The position numbers were made by a program, and so were the translations under genes. This document shows positions 7,490-17,230 of a DNA stretch of 64,000 nt, one piece after another. The stretch spans positions 1 through 64,000 of the forward strand of contig CBDBHI010000020.1 in NCBI GenBank assembly GCA_965205595.1. The letters run 5' to 3'. Position 1 is the stretch's first letter; each line of letters starts with the position of its first letter. This DNA comes from CATQHP01 sp965205595 (GTDB lineage: Bacteria; Acidobacteriota; Terriglobia; Bryobacterales; UBA6623). Under the pieces are notes generated by a model. That model did not search any database. It was given only the letters and a program-made list of their open reading frames with translations, and had not been told where the DNA came from.

Positions 7490-8050
7490 TTTCTCGTGAG
7501 GTATCGAGTCGAAATAGCCTTCTAAATCCGCGTCATATACCGCTTGATATCCAGCTTGAATATGTCCACGAATCTCCTCCAGCGCTTGCTGCGCCGAGCG
7601 GCCCGGCCGAAATCCGTACGAACAATCTTCAAAGTCTGCTTCAAAGATCGGCTCCAGGATCAACAATGCGGCCATTTGCACCACCCGGTCCCGTACGGTC
7701 GGAATGCCCAGCGGGCGCTTCTTCCCGTTCGCTTGCGGTATCCAGACACGGCGTACCGCTTGCGGTCGGTAGCTCTTGGTACGCAGTTCGTATCTGCAGA
7801 TGCGATACGTGGAGTTCATCCACCAAGCGCCGCGCGCCGCCCTCTTGCGCTTCGATCGCTGTGATCGTTACTTGTCGATCGTTACGGAGCCGAGCCCGGG
7901 ACCGCCCGCTTTCGCGCGCAGCCGTCGCCATGCCGCTTCCAACACATCGCGCCGATAGATCCGGTCGTACAAAGCGTAGAACCGAAACTCCGGCTGCTGC
8001 TTGGCCTTTTGGCCCAGCTTCTGTCTCAAACGAGAGAGTTTCTCCGGCAT
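7336..8050 (-). pseudogene. Group II intron reverse transcriptase, N-terminal fragment with two frameshifts
   Basis: Starts at ATG 8050 (MPEKLSRLRQKLGQKAKQQPEF) and carries RT domains 0-4. Recognisable stretches are YALYDRIYRRDVLEAAWRRL, TAIEAQEGGARRLVDEL, YRPQAVRRVWIPQANGKKRP, DCSYGFRPGRSAQQALE, DLEGYFDSIPHEKLL and RKGTPQGGV. Two frame breaks are visible. One is a 14-bp duplication at 7863-7885 followed at once by a stop. The other is about 19 extra bases near 7790 between VDELH and ELRTKSYRP, bounded by an inverted CGTATC/GATACG. The fragment ends exactly where the recombinase element enters. Confidence 0.88.
7863..7885. repeat. Micro-duplication causing a frameshift
   Basis: GATCGTTAC occurs twice, separated by TTGTC, giving a 14-bp offset. 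Removing one 14-bp unit restores GSVTI-TAIEAQ in the intron reverse transcriptase. This is a slippage-type duplication. Confidence 0.75.
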
Positions 8051-8054
8051 CGCC

Positions 8055-8458
8055 GGGCTAGCAAGTGGAATCTTTTGAACATAAACGGCTCTCCCTTCTG
8101 TCGCAATCAGCATGCTTGTCTGACTCCGTCAGCATGAAAGCGCCAGGGCCCCTTCGCTCCACTCGCATTACCGAGCTTCGTCGCTACTATGCGCCCCTCC
8201 GACTCCCGCACCAGCCCCTGCACTGGTTATGCTTTCCCTGCGCCGCGTGGCGAGAAATGCGGGCTAGCAAGTGGAATCTTTTGAACATAAACGGCTCTCC
8301 CTTCTGTCGCAATCAGCATGCTTGTCTGACTCCGTCAGCATGAAAGCGCCAGGGGCCCTTCGCTCCACTCGCATTACCGAGCTTCGTCGCGACTATGCGC
8401 CCCTCCGACTCCCGCACCGGCCCCAGCGCTGGTTATGTTTTCCCTGCGCCGCGTGGCG
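8055..8458. repeat. 206-bp tandem duplication in the 5' part of the group II intron
   Basis: The sequence from GGGCTAGCAAGTGG at 8055 recurs at 8261 with period 206 and only a few substitutions (for example CAGGGCCCC versus CAGGGGCCC). The second copy fades after CGCCGCGTGGCG near 8456. It covers the start region of the intron-encoded protein and part of the intron RNA. The unit junction contains the REP-like end GTGGCGAGAAATGCGGGCTAG. It is a duplication and not a CRISPR: there are only two units and no spacers. Confidence 0.9.
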
Positions 8459-8878
8459 GACCGTTCGTTTCCGAACGGCTCACTTGCCCCTGCGGGCCTC
8501 CGTATCTCTCTCAGCACAAGGTTCCTCGATGGATCTTTCGACGCGCGCTGTCCGCATCTACCCCGGAGAGTCCAACGGCTGCAGATGTTCGCTGCTTCAC
8601 CGCTGGTTGCAGGCTTCCCCCTAGTCGGCGGCTTGGCCACTCTCAACTTCCTTAACGAGGCCTATCTGCGATTCACTTTCGTTACGGCTCACGTCTTCGC
8701 CTTCCCCGGCTTCGTCCGCGGCGGTTACCCCCCACGAACGCCGGGTCGGCTACACGGGTGAACGAACCATTCCCATGGTCAACTCCTTTCATTCAACTAG
8801 ATCCACCAGGCTTGTCCTGGCGCACCGACTGTGAAGGGAGCGCGTTGGAGATAACGTCAGCGTACGCCTGCTGGCCGT

Positions 8879-8907
8879 GGCCCTGCTGAAAAACCCGCAG
8901 CAGGGCC
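8879..8907. terminator. Strong hairpin, possible terminator
   Basis: A perfect 10-bp stem, GGCCCTGCTG / CAGCAGGGCC, encloses a 9-base loop and is followed on the plus strand by CTCTTTCG. The U-tract is poor, so it could instead be the scar of a repeat. It lies upstream of the intron 5' end and the REP-associated transposase remnant. Confidence 0.4.
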
Positions 8908-9040
8908 CTCTTTCGTGCTCCCCCGCCAACGCATTCACCAACGCGCTTGCTAACGCGCGCGCCACCGAAATCTCCACGAATCGGGCCATCGGACGTACAA
9001 CCGGATGATCGACCGACATTCGACTTCACCCACTTGATAC

Positions 9041-9584
9041 ATTGTTACCGTCATAGAAACTACCAAAGGTTCCGACCGCCCCGTCCCGGCGGCGTACCTG
9101 ATCACCTTCTCCTGTTACGGCAAAACTCACCACGGCGATCCCAAGGGCAGCATCGACCGCGATAACAATGTCTTCGGCGCCAGCTTGATCCCCCCACAAT
9201 GGTCAGCGGTCGTGGCTCGACCGGAGAGCGATGACTCAAGCTGCATCCAAGCTCGACGAGCTTCGCAGATCCGTCGTCCTCGAAGCGATCGTCGAAGTTT
9301 GCATCTTTCGGAACTGGCAACTCCTCGCTGCACATGTTCGCAGCGACCACGTGCATGTTGTTGTGTCAGCAAAGGCAGCGCCAGAGAAGGTGATGAACAA
9401 CTTTAAAGCGTACGCCTCGAGTGCGCTGACAACTACCGGATTTGACCATGCCAAGCGCAAACGCTGGTCGCGCCACGGCAGCACGAAGTATCTATGGCAG
9501 CCGCAACACGTAGAACGAGCAATCGCCTACGTCATCAACGAGCAGGGAAAACCTATGCAAACGTACGGCGCGTCGGCGGGCTAG
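9041..9584 (+). pseudogene. REP-associated tyrosine transposase (IS200-like Y1), frameshifted
   Basis: The N-terminal part in one frame reads AAYLITFSCYGKTHHGDPKG then DRDNNVFGA, the usual opening of this transposase family. After about 9220 the protein continues in another frame: DELRRSVVLEAIVEVC, the HUH motif in SDHVHVVVSA, and the tyrosine helix in AIAYVINEQG. A single indel near 9220 disrupts it. No standard start codon is visible after the upstream stop at 9035-9037 (ATT at 9041 or GTT). Such enzymes mobilise REP palindromes, and this window holds many palindromic CTCACCAC/GTGGTGAG ends; that link is inference. Confidence 0.8.
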
Positions 9585-9783
9585 TCCGTCCATCACGCAC
9601 ACCGCTTGCCAACGCCCATGCCACCGATTGAAATCACCAACCGCACCCGAGAACCCTTGACACCAGGCGTACCCTGAAAGCGATGACGAAACTCTATCCA
9701 GAGGCAACGGCCATGACCTGACGAAACCCACCCCCTGCGCTCCCTCGCGCGCGTGATGGCGTTTTCCGGCCAAAACCGGCCTG

Positions 9784-12162
9784 CTAGTTCACCCACACGG
9801 GGCTGGCCCAACCTTTGTTGGTATCCAGCTGCTCCATGCGCAGGTAGTAGTAGTCACCGGGCTTAGGCTGGGCGCGGTCTTCGTAATCGAAATCGAAGTC
9901 CATCGGGCCCTCGCCGTTTACCAGCTCGGCTTCGAGCACAAACGAAACGTCGATGCCCATCATCTTAAGGTAGCTGTGCTCGCGCGGCTTCGTGCCGGCC
10001 CCCTGCCAGCGGAAGTAGCCGGCTTGCTTGAGTTGGTCGATAGGAATGTCGATCGCAATGGTGCCGAGGTCGGGGTCCTCCAGCTCGAATTTCAGCGCGC
10101 CCGAGACGCCGGAAAAATCCACCAACATGCCGTCGCGATCGTTCGACGTCGCTGCTGTGCGCCAGGTGATATTACGTCCGGCCTGCTGCATTGTTTCGAA
10201 CTGCTGATCGCGATGGAGGTCGCGCCGCAGTCGCAGCGTGCTCGATCCGGCCGACAATTTTCCATCGCCTATCGCGGTGTTCGCCCGGCGCTGGTAGATG
10301 TTGTCGCCCCACTGGATCCGCAGCAGTGACCCGCGGTTCCGTGACGGGTAAACCGAGTGAACGACCTCCGAATTCTTCATCAAATCGATGCGAGTCAAAG
10401 GCTCGGTGCCAGAAACGTGGGCGTGAACCTTCGCCGTCTTGAAGTGACTGCTGGGAATTTCGCCGCCCATCGGCTCGTCATTGACATGGAAGTCCATCAA
10501 GATTCGCTGGTTGCCGGTCACCCCAAACGTCATGCGCTCGTACAGGCCGTCCCAAATGTCGTCGCGCGACTTGCCATAGGCGTAAACGCCGGTCAAAGGA
10601 TTGGTCATCGTGTAGATCAGCCCGGGGTAGGAATTTCCGAACCCCACCGTGTGGTTGTCGCTCGACGCCGTCGCGCTCAAGCGCACACCCGCCTTGAGGT
10701 GCGCTTGCCACGACTCCTCGAATACGCCGTGAACCGAGGCAATTTCGAAGCCGCGCTCGATACGCGGGTTCGACTTGTGATTCCAATTTGGCGGACCGCC
10801 ACCCACGTGCGGAATCACCATTGCCGGTGTCTGCGCGCGCTGCAAAACGTCCATCATCACGCCTACGTTGGCACGGTTGGTGTTCGGCTCGAGTTGCATC
10901 GTGGTTTTGGCCGTGTCGCCTCTGAAAAAGACGTTGTGGTGCCCACCGGCGGCGGTGTTGACACTGTACTCATAGGCCAAGATCGTAACGAAGTCTTTCC
11001 AACCATTGAGCAATTTATTGGCGCGGATCATGTCGGGCCAGTTGTCTCGCGGGTCCTTGAATTTATCGAAGTGATAACTCGGACCGGTGACGGCCAGCGG
11101 CATGTGATGCGGCGTCAATGCCCCGAAATCAAGCAAACCGGTGCGCCGCGCGTGTACATACAATTCTTCGAAAACTCCGCGCCCGTCATGCAGATACGTG
11201 TGCTGGTGCAGGTCGCCGTAATAGATGCGCCGTTTCGGCTGCTGTTCGACGCGAATCGGATTGCTCACGCCGCGTAGCGAGCCGTCGGTATTGCGAACCT
11301 CAAGCCGGTACACCCCTTCGTCGTTTGCAATGACATTGTTTGCAACGTAATGCAAGAGCGTAGGGTCGTACTCAAACTCGCTCGTCCCCATCTTGGCGTC
11401 GACGAACGAGAATTCGTGGCCCTGATAATCCCTCGCCAGCGACTGCCAGTCATCGGAAACGACAACCTCGACCGAGAACGACTCGCGAACGCCCACGAAC
11501 GCTGGCGCGTTGACCCGCAACTTCGTCGCTCGACCGCCTGTGACCTTCATAAATGCGTCGCCACCGTAGTCTCGTGGCAGCTCATCCGCCCCAACAATCA
11601 GCACCCGAAAGTTGAACAAATTCTCCGCATAGTGCTGCATGCGTACGCCGTGCGTACCGCCTAGGTCGAAGTAAACCTTGTCGCCCTGTTTTAACGATCC
11701 GGCCGTAAGCTTCGCGCCAAGCGCCTTGCGGTATGGGAACACCCCCACGCGATTGCGTTGCACCGCGTTCGTGTAAATGATCCTTTCGAACTTCACGCCT
11801 GGGGCCGATGTCTCGAGATCAAAGTACGCCGCGCCGTTGGGATCGTCGATCTGGAACTCTTCAACATCACTTGTGAAGTGTTTCCAAATTTCAAGCGCCT
11901 CGCCCGTAGCGGCGCCAGCCTCGCCGATTGTGTACTCGATGCGAACCTGACTCCGTTTACCCGCCTCGACAACGGGAGCGGTTAGTAGTTTCACCGCCCC
12001 CTGAGTCGGAAACCCTGGTGGCATATAGCCGCCGGGGCGGTAGTCAATTCGGGCAGAAGCGGGGTCGAAATCTTTGCCGGCGCGATCAGCGGGCCGATTC
12101 GCGTACACGACCGCGATCAGCGAAAAAGTGAGCAATGCCGGAGCAACAAAATGTTTCGTCAT
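9784..12162 (-). CDS. Secreted DUF3604 (PHP-like) protein, copy 1
   Basis: A 792-residue exported protein with an N-terminal hydrophobic signal (FVAPALLTFSLIAVVYA). The N-terminal half is beta-rich and of unknown role. The DUF3604 core starts near residue 305 with YYGDLHQHTYLHDGRG, a PHP-type metal-binding motif, and continues with FGALTPHHMP, ILAYEYSV, GGHHNVFF, VIPHVGGG and TASSDNHTVGFGNSYPG. The end YYYLRMEQLDTNKGWASPVW is shared with the second DUF3604 protein of this window (41453-44335). The PHP motifs suggest a metal-dependent phosphoesterase/hydrolase, but the substrate is unknown for the family. It stands alone on the minus strand, with an intergenic region to the divergent PQQ-type gene. 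Confidence 0.85.
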   Translation of the reverse strand: MTKHFVAPALLTFSLIAVVYANRPADRAGKDFDPASARIDYRPGGYMPPGFPTQGAVKLLTAPVVEAGKRSQVRIEYTIGEAGAATGEALEIWKHFTSDVEEFQIDDPNGAAYFDLETSAPGVKFERIIYTNAVQRNRVGVFPYRKALGAKLTAGSLKQGDKVYFDLGGTHGVRMQHYAENLFNFRVLIVGADELPRDYGGDAFMKVTGGRATKLRVNAPAFVGVRESFSVEVVVSDDWQSLARDYQGHEFSFVDAKMGTSEFEYDPTLLHYVANNVIANDEGVYRLEVRNTDGSLRGVSNPIRVEQQPKRRIYYGDLHQHTYLHDGRGVFEELYVHARRTGLLDFGALTPHHMPLAVTGPSYHFDKFKDPRDNWPDMIRANKLLNGWKDFVTILAYEYSVNTAAGGHHNVFFRGDTAKTTMQLEPNTNRANVGVMMDVLQRAQTPAMVIPHVGGGPPNWNHKSNPRIERGFEIASVHGVFEESWQAHLKAGVRLSATASSDNHTVGFGNSYPGLIYTMTNPLTGVYAYGKSRDDIWDGLYERMTFGVTGNQRILMDFHVNDEPMGGEIPSSHFKTAKVHAHVSGTEPLTRIDLMKNSEVVHSVYPSRNRGSLLRIQWGDNIYQRRANTAIGDGKLSAGSSTLRLRRDLHRDQQFETMQQAGRNITWRTAATSNDRDGMLVDFSGVSGALKFELEDPDLGTIAIDIPIDQLKQAGYFRWQGAGTKPREHSYLKMMGIDVSFVLEAELVNGEGPMDFDFDYEDRAQPKPGDYYYLRMEQLDTNKGWASPVWVN

Positions 12163-12438
12163 GGTCAGCGCGATTGTACCCCAGCGAAATATTGAATTAC
12201 TCCCTCCGGGACTTCGCCGGGTTCGTCGTCCGAATGACGAACCGACTCACCCAACTGCTCCGAGGGCGCCAGGCTGCGTTGGCAGCCGGTCCTTGGAACT
12301 CGACGAGAAAACCCTGATGTAGACTGAGGTCTTGCCGGTATTTGATGTGCTGTTCCCGCTGAGCCGTCTGGAGCCGGCGTTCGCCCGCGCCGTCGCGCTC
12401 ACCCAGATCGCTGTCATCCCGGCCACTTCCTCCCCCCG

Positions 12439-14138
12439 ATGAGTTGGCTTCGAATCGCAGTCGTCGGCCTCGTTGGATCGGCGATCGGAATATCATTTTT
12501 GGGCGGATATACAGTCGGCCGATACGAAGTTCAGCCATTCATTTGGGTGCGAAGGATCGAGCGAAATCTGTTCGGTGACGCTTTGGCGACAACGGCCGGT
12601 GCGTTGAAGAATGTCGATTCGGGCGGTGGAGTTCAGACTCGACAATTCGACTCAATTTATTCAGGCTCAGCGGCGAAGCGGGCAAGGTTCCTGTCGATAT
12701 CGCGGGCGGTGGCTTAACGTCCGTTGGTGATTCGGTTGTTCTAGTTACTGGTGGCGGCCACATCTTTTCCGCACGATCTGCTCGCGAAATCGAGAAGACC
12801 AAAATCGAAACTCCAGACAACGGTCTCTCCGCGTATCGCGACGTCGCGACGCTGCCCCAGTTTCGAGATATGAGGCATGATTTCGGACGAGTTCGTTACA
12901 ACGATATCCTTCATGTGCGCTGGGGTGACCAACAGGGATTGGTCCTCTCGTATACCGAATTCGACGGAGAGAATCAGTGTTACGGAACGACCGTCGCGTT
13001 GCTCACTCTAGGAGCCGACGTACAAAACGTCGACGAAATCGTAGCTACCAGCGACGACTGGGAAATCTTGTTCCGAACTAAGCCGTGCTTGCCACTCAAG
13101 CCGCAATGGAATGCGATCGAGGGGCACATGGCCGGCGGGAGAATGGCCTTTCGTGAGCCGGCCACGATCTATCTTGGCAGCGGTGACTACGCCTGGGACG
13201 GAGTCTACGCGCCCGATGTGCTGGCCCAAGATCCTGATGTCGACTATGGCAAGGTCATCGAGATCGATTTGGTTTCTCGGCAAGCGAGGATCGTCTCTAC
13301 CGGCCATCGCAACATGCAGGGTCTTTCCGTCGATCAGCACGGCCAAGTGTGGGTCGTCGAACACGGCATGCGTGGAGGAGACGAACTGAACCTCGTCTCC
13401 GAAGGTGCGAACTACGGCTGGCCTGAAGAAACACTCGGCACAAAGTACAATCTGCTGCCGATTGACAGCGCAAGTTCGTATGGCCGGCACGAGAGCCATA
13501 CGCCGCCTACGTTTGCCTGGCTGCCTTCGGTCGCCACCTCCGCCCTTACCCAAATCTGGAATTTCCATCCAAGTTGGGATGGTGATTTGCTTGTCGGATC
13601 CCTAAAGGAGACAAGCCTCTATCGTGTTCGCGTCAGAGAGAATCGCGTTCGCTTCACGGAAAAAATAGAAATCGGCAAACGCATTCGTTATGCCCAACAG
13701 CACAACGATGGAAGACTGGTGCTCTGGACAGATGATAGCTATCTGCTGTTTCTTACCGTGGCGGAGAAGAACTTCGCCGATCAATTCGTCGGATACTACA
13801 TCACGGCCGCCGACTACACCAGCGCTCAGCGAAATCAAGTAAGAGTCGCAGTTGAGTCATGTCTGGAGTGCCACTCGTTCGTGCCCAACAGCCATCGACA
13901 GTCACCGAGTTTGGCGCTGATGTACGACGCACCGATCGCGTCGACGAGTTACAGCGGCTACTCCGAGGCCCTCAAGTCGAAAAGTGGCCGTTGGTCTCGG
14001 CCTGAGTTGCTGGCGTTCTTGAGCGACCCCGCTGCCTACGCGCCGGGAACCACGATGCCGGGCTCGGACATTGATGACCCATTCGTCCTGGAAGAGCTAG
14101 TCAATATATTGGAGTCGGCCCAGCTAGAGGCAGAGTAA
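12439..14138 (+). CDS. PQQ-type sugar dehydrogenase-like protein with C-terminal cytochrome c (frameshifted)
   Basis: A periplasmic or membrane-anchored quinoprotein-like beta propeller (soluble aldose/glucose dehydrogenase family). It starts at ATG 12439 with an N-terminal membrane segment (LRIAVVGLVGSAIGISFLGG). The frame is lost near 12661-12668 and continues as LSGEAGKVPVDIAGGGLTSV in a different frame, joining the long downstream part. That part contains the family signature GMRGGDELNLVSEGANYGWP and the IWNFHPSWDGDLLVGSL blade. A C-terminal haem motif CLECH with a later TTMPG (candidate methionine ligand) indicates a fused monohaem cytochrome c for electron transfer. One indel separates the two halves; mutation and sequence error cannot be told apart. 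Confidence 0.75.
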
Positions 14139-14527
14139 TCCAGACTCGCTGCCGTGCAAAACGACGGCGAAGTCGGGCGCAAAAAACGGTCGACATGACA
14201 GCGCCGGGGTACACGGACCGGGAGTCGAGAGAAGCGAGACCGAGGACCGTCGCCGCAGAGTGGCCGAAATTGACGGATCTGTCGTGTTCTGTCATGCAAC
14301 TCTCGGTCGAATGTCCATCAAATACCTTTCGGCGGCCTCGGCGCGAATTCAACTTGCCCGCCAGTCGTTGCTAGTTAAATTTTCGATTGGAGTGAATTTT
14401 GACGTCCGGAATCTCCACCCTCGACGGGTCAGCGTGGGAAATCCTGTGTGCAGAGGCGCACGGCAGCTGCCGGAAACCTTTGCGTCGAATTGCCTCCTTG
14501 ACTCTATTGAGCGAAAATGTGCGTTAG
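14139..14527. other. Intergenic, no gene recognised
   Basis: The region between the dehydrogenase and the barrel protein. Only short shadow frames are present and no repeat or RNA is recognised. It presumably holds the promoter of the barrel gene. Confidence 0.5.
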
Positions 14528-17230
14528 GTGATGACGATGTCGTTTCGATCGTTGGGAGTCCTTGGATTGCTTGGTCTCTTCCTGGCGACCGGGTTCTCGC
14601 AGACAGCGGCGCCGGATCCCGGGGTGACTGCGCAAGACTCAGCGCCGGCAGCAGAACTCGGCGAGGCGGCGGCCGCCGCATCATCGGAGGAACAATCGAA
14701 TGAAGCTGCCGCGCAACGCACCGGGCTGAACCTGCTCGGCCAAGAAGACACCAAGTCGGGTGAGGCGCGGCGCAACGAGAATGTTCAGTTCAACCTCGTC
14801 GATACGAACACGCTTCAGGAGCTCAACATTCGGCTCGGCGTTACCGCTACCGTCATCAACGAATTCCAGGCCGACCGCGATTATTACGGCGCTGAGTACG
14901 GTCGACGCCCCAGCGCAAATTTGCACGTGCCGCCCGCCCGCGGCAATAACGTCCACGGCAATCTCTTCCTGACTCATGGCAATAGTTCGTTTTCGGCGCG
15001 ATCGTTCTTCCAGGTCGGTGACGTGAAACCGGCGAACGAGAACCGCTACGGGTTCCGCGTGACCGGGCCCGCTTGGAACGGAGCGCGGTTCACCGTTAAC
15101 GCCTCGCAACAAAAGATTCGCGGACAAGTTAACGGAAACGTTTTGGTTCCTTTGCCCAACGAGAGGACGCCGCTGCTGATCAATCCCGCCGGCGGCGAGC
15201 GGACCACACCGGAAACTCTAGCGCTCGTGCAGCAGTTGCTGGAGGCGTATCCGGCGGAGTTTCCGAACCGTACCGACATCGCGGACCGCGCACTGAATAC
15301 GAACGCACCCCAGCGGGTCGATACAGACTCCATCAATGCGCGCATCGACCAGAATCTGGGCGACCGCGACCGATTGAGTCTGAACTACGTATTCACCTCG
15401 CAAAGCGTCGACGCTTTTCAGTTAGTGCGCGGCCGCAACCCTGACACGAAACTCAAGAACCACCGGCCGCGCATCACTTGGACTCGCACCTGGTCGCCAC
15501 AAACCGTGACCAATTTTTCGGTGGGCTTTGATCGAGTCGGCTCTCTGCTGGTGCCTGAGCCCAACAATTTCGGCCCGTCGTTCAATATCGGCCGCGCGAT
15601 TGACGGCCAGGGACCGTCACCGCTGATTCCCGTGGATCGCGCGCTAAATACGTTCCGTTATGCCGGGGAGATTTCGAGAACTTTCGCGAACCACGAAATG
15701 AAAGCGGGCTTTCATGTCGGCCGCATTCAACTCAATGGGGTGGAGCAGCAAGCGATTCGCGGTAACACGGCGTTCTCGAACGCATTCGGCAACGACGCGA
15801 TTACCAATTTCAGAATCGGGCAGCCAACCCGCTTGCTCAAGACCGTGGGCAGCTTCCATCGCGGTTTTCGACAATGGTCGAGCCAGTTTTACATTGCCGA
15901 CACTTGGAAGCCCAAACCGAACCTGACTCTTACTTTCGGATTGCGCTACGAGACCGTCAGCGTGCCGCGCGAGGTGAACCAATTCGAGACGCTTCCTTAT
16001 AGCTGTGATTGCAATAATTTCGCTCCGCGCTTTGGCTTCGGCTATAGGCTGGGCGACCGCTGGGGTACGATACGCGCGGCTTACGCCATCTCTTACGGGG
16101 AGATTTACCCGGTAACCTACAGCCAGTTCCGCATCAATGCGCCAAATGTGGTGCGTTTAGTGGTACTGCGACCGAAGCTCGTCGACATTCTCAGCGGCGC
16201 CGCGTTTGCGAATGTGACCCCAGGGTCGCGCTCGACACTTTTCGACATCGCCGACAACTTGGTTGAACCCTACGTTCACCAATACAACTTCAGTTGGGAG
16301 TTTGCGCTTTCGCAGAATATGAATCTACAACTGGGCTACGTCGGCAGTCGCACGCACAAGGTCTTCCAGGCCTGGTTCTTGAACAGAGGCGAGCGGCCGG
16401 CCGGCGAACCGGTTACGGTGGGCACCACAAATACTCGCCGGCAGGATTCCCGCTTCAACGACGTGCTGCGATTGCACAACGCGTCGCGCGCTTACTACGA
16501 CGCGGCTCGCGTGTCGTTCATCATGCGCAACCTCAAAGGCTTCACAGTCGACGCCTCGTACTGGTTCAGCAAGTCGATCGACTTGGGCAGCGACTATACG
16601 AATACGATGAACGGCGCCGACGCGCGGCGCGCGGTCAGCCAGACGTCGAATAACATCCACTCCGACGTCAAGTCTCTTAGCTTTTTCGACCAGCCGCACG
16701 CCTTCCTCCTGCGCACTGCGTATTCGTTGCCCAAGGGCCGCGGATGGGCCGGGAAGATATTCGGCGGGTGGCAGCTCTCGAGCGTCGGCCTACTCAAGAC
16801 CGGCACACCGTTCACGGTGAGCACCGGCTCGGACGCGCCGGGGTTCGGCAATGTGGATGGCGCGTCGGGCGACCGCCCGCACCTAATTGACACTTCCATT
16901 CTGGGAACCACGATCGGCGATCCTGACACGGCCAGACAATTGCTGCCGCTGAGCGCTTTTGCGTTTCAGAACCTGGGCGACCTGGCTGGCAATCTGGGAT
17001 TGAGGACCTTTCGAAAGGGCAAGATTGCGAACGTCAATGCATCCATCTCGAAAAGCTGGCCACTCGCGGCTGATAAGGAAATGACCTTCCGCGTCGAATC
17101 CGTCAACTTCTTTAACACTCCGCAGTTCGCTCCGCCCACTTCCTCGATGACCTCCCCGAGCTTCGGCCGGATTACAAACACACTCAACGACGGCCGGACG
17201 TTCCGCTTTACTTTGCAGTTCGACTTTTAG
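14528..17230 (+). CDS. Oar-like TonB-dependent outer-membrane barrel protein without plug
   Basis: A 900-residue outer-membrane protein of the Acidobacteria-type Oar/TonB-receptor family. Signal peptide at residues ~4-25 (FRSLGVLGLLGLFLATGFSQ), then an Ala/Glu-rich linker. From about residue 100 there is a beta-barrel with repeated aromatic strands (QFYIADTWKPKPNLTLTFGL, and QYNFSWEFALSQNMNLQLGY), ending FRFTLQFDF with the C-terminal aromatic expected for outer-membrane insertion. Usual relatives carry an N-terminal carboxypeptidase-regulatory domain and a plug. Here the linker leads almost directly into the barrel, so this one is shorter than the family. Starts at 14531 or 14537 are equally possible. 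It may take up oligosaccharides or act as a surface protein; no substrate can be assigned. Confidence 0.85.
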   Translation: MMTMSFRSLGVLGLLGLFLATGFSQTAAPDPGVTAQDSAPAAELGEAAAAASSEEQSNEAAAQRTGLNLLGQEDTKSGEARRNENVQFNLVDTNTLQELNIRLGVTATVINEFQADRDYYGAEYGRRPSANLHVPPARGNNVHGNLFLTHGNSSFSARSFFQVGDVKPANENRYGFRVTGPAWNGARFTVNASQQKIRGQVNGNVLVPLPNERTPLLINPAGGERTTPETLALVQQLLEAYPAEFPNRTDIADRALNTNAPQRVDTDSINARIDQNLGDRDRLSLNYVFTSQSVDAFQLVRGRNPDTKLKNHRPRITWTRTWSPQTVTNFSVGFDRVGSLLVPEPNNFGPSFNIGRAIDGQGPSPLIPVDRALNTFRYAGEISRTFANHEMKAGFHVGRIQLNGVEQQAIRGNTAFSNAFGNDAITNFRIGQPTRLLKTVGSFHRGFRQWSSQFYIADTWKPKPNLTLTFGLRYETVSVPREVNQFETLPYSCDCNNFAPRFGFGYRLGDRWGTIRAAYAISYGEIYPVTYSQFRINAPNVVRLVVLRPKLVDILSGAAFANVTPGSRSTLFDIADNLVEPYVHQYNFSWEFALSQNMNLQLGYVGSRTHKVFQAWFLNRGERPAGEPVTVGTTNTRRQDSRFNDVLRLHNASRAYYDAARVSFIMRNLKGFTVDASYWFSKSIDLGSDYTNTMNGADARRAVSQTSNNIHSDVKSLSFFDQPHAFLLRTAYSLPKGRGWAGKIFGGWQLSSVGLLKTGTPFTVSTGSDAPGFGNVDGASGDRPHLIDTSILGTTIGDPDTARQLLPLSAFAFQNLGDLAGNLGLRTFRKGKIANVNASISKSWPLAADKEMTFRVESVNFFNTPQFAPPTSSMTSPSFGRITNTLNDGRTFRFTLQFDF

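Larger units (their letters stand above)
4208..8755 (-). mobile_element. Degenerate group II intron (minus strand), repeatedly interrupted
   Basis: The intron reads from about 8755 (GTGTAGCCGACCC, a plausible GUGYG-like 5' end) down to about 4208 (…CCCCTACTCTAC). It is recognised by a canonical domain V at 4256-4288, a domain VI-like hairpin just 3' of it, and an intron-encoded reverse transcriptase/maturase in pieces. Subtracting a 2.2-kb recombinase element, a 151-bp MITE and a 206-bp duplication leaves about 1.95 kb, a normal length for an ORF-bearing bacterial group II intron. The ends are estimated to within about 10 bases. The intron is dead as a mobile unit: the ORF is split, frameshifted, and carries a YADD-to-YAAD change. 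Confidence 0.85.

Noticed and set aside
8055..8458. Possible CRISPR-like repeat
   Set aside because: Only two contiguous 206-bp units without spacers and no cas genes; a simple tandem duplication.
10357..11277. 306-codon open frame on the plus strand
   Set aside because: It lies wholly antisense to the DUF3604 gene and has no recognisable domain; GC-rich third-position shadow.
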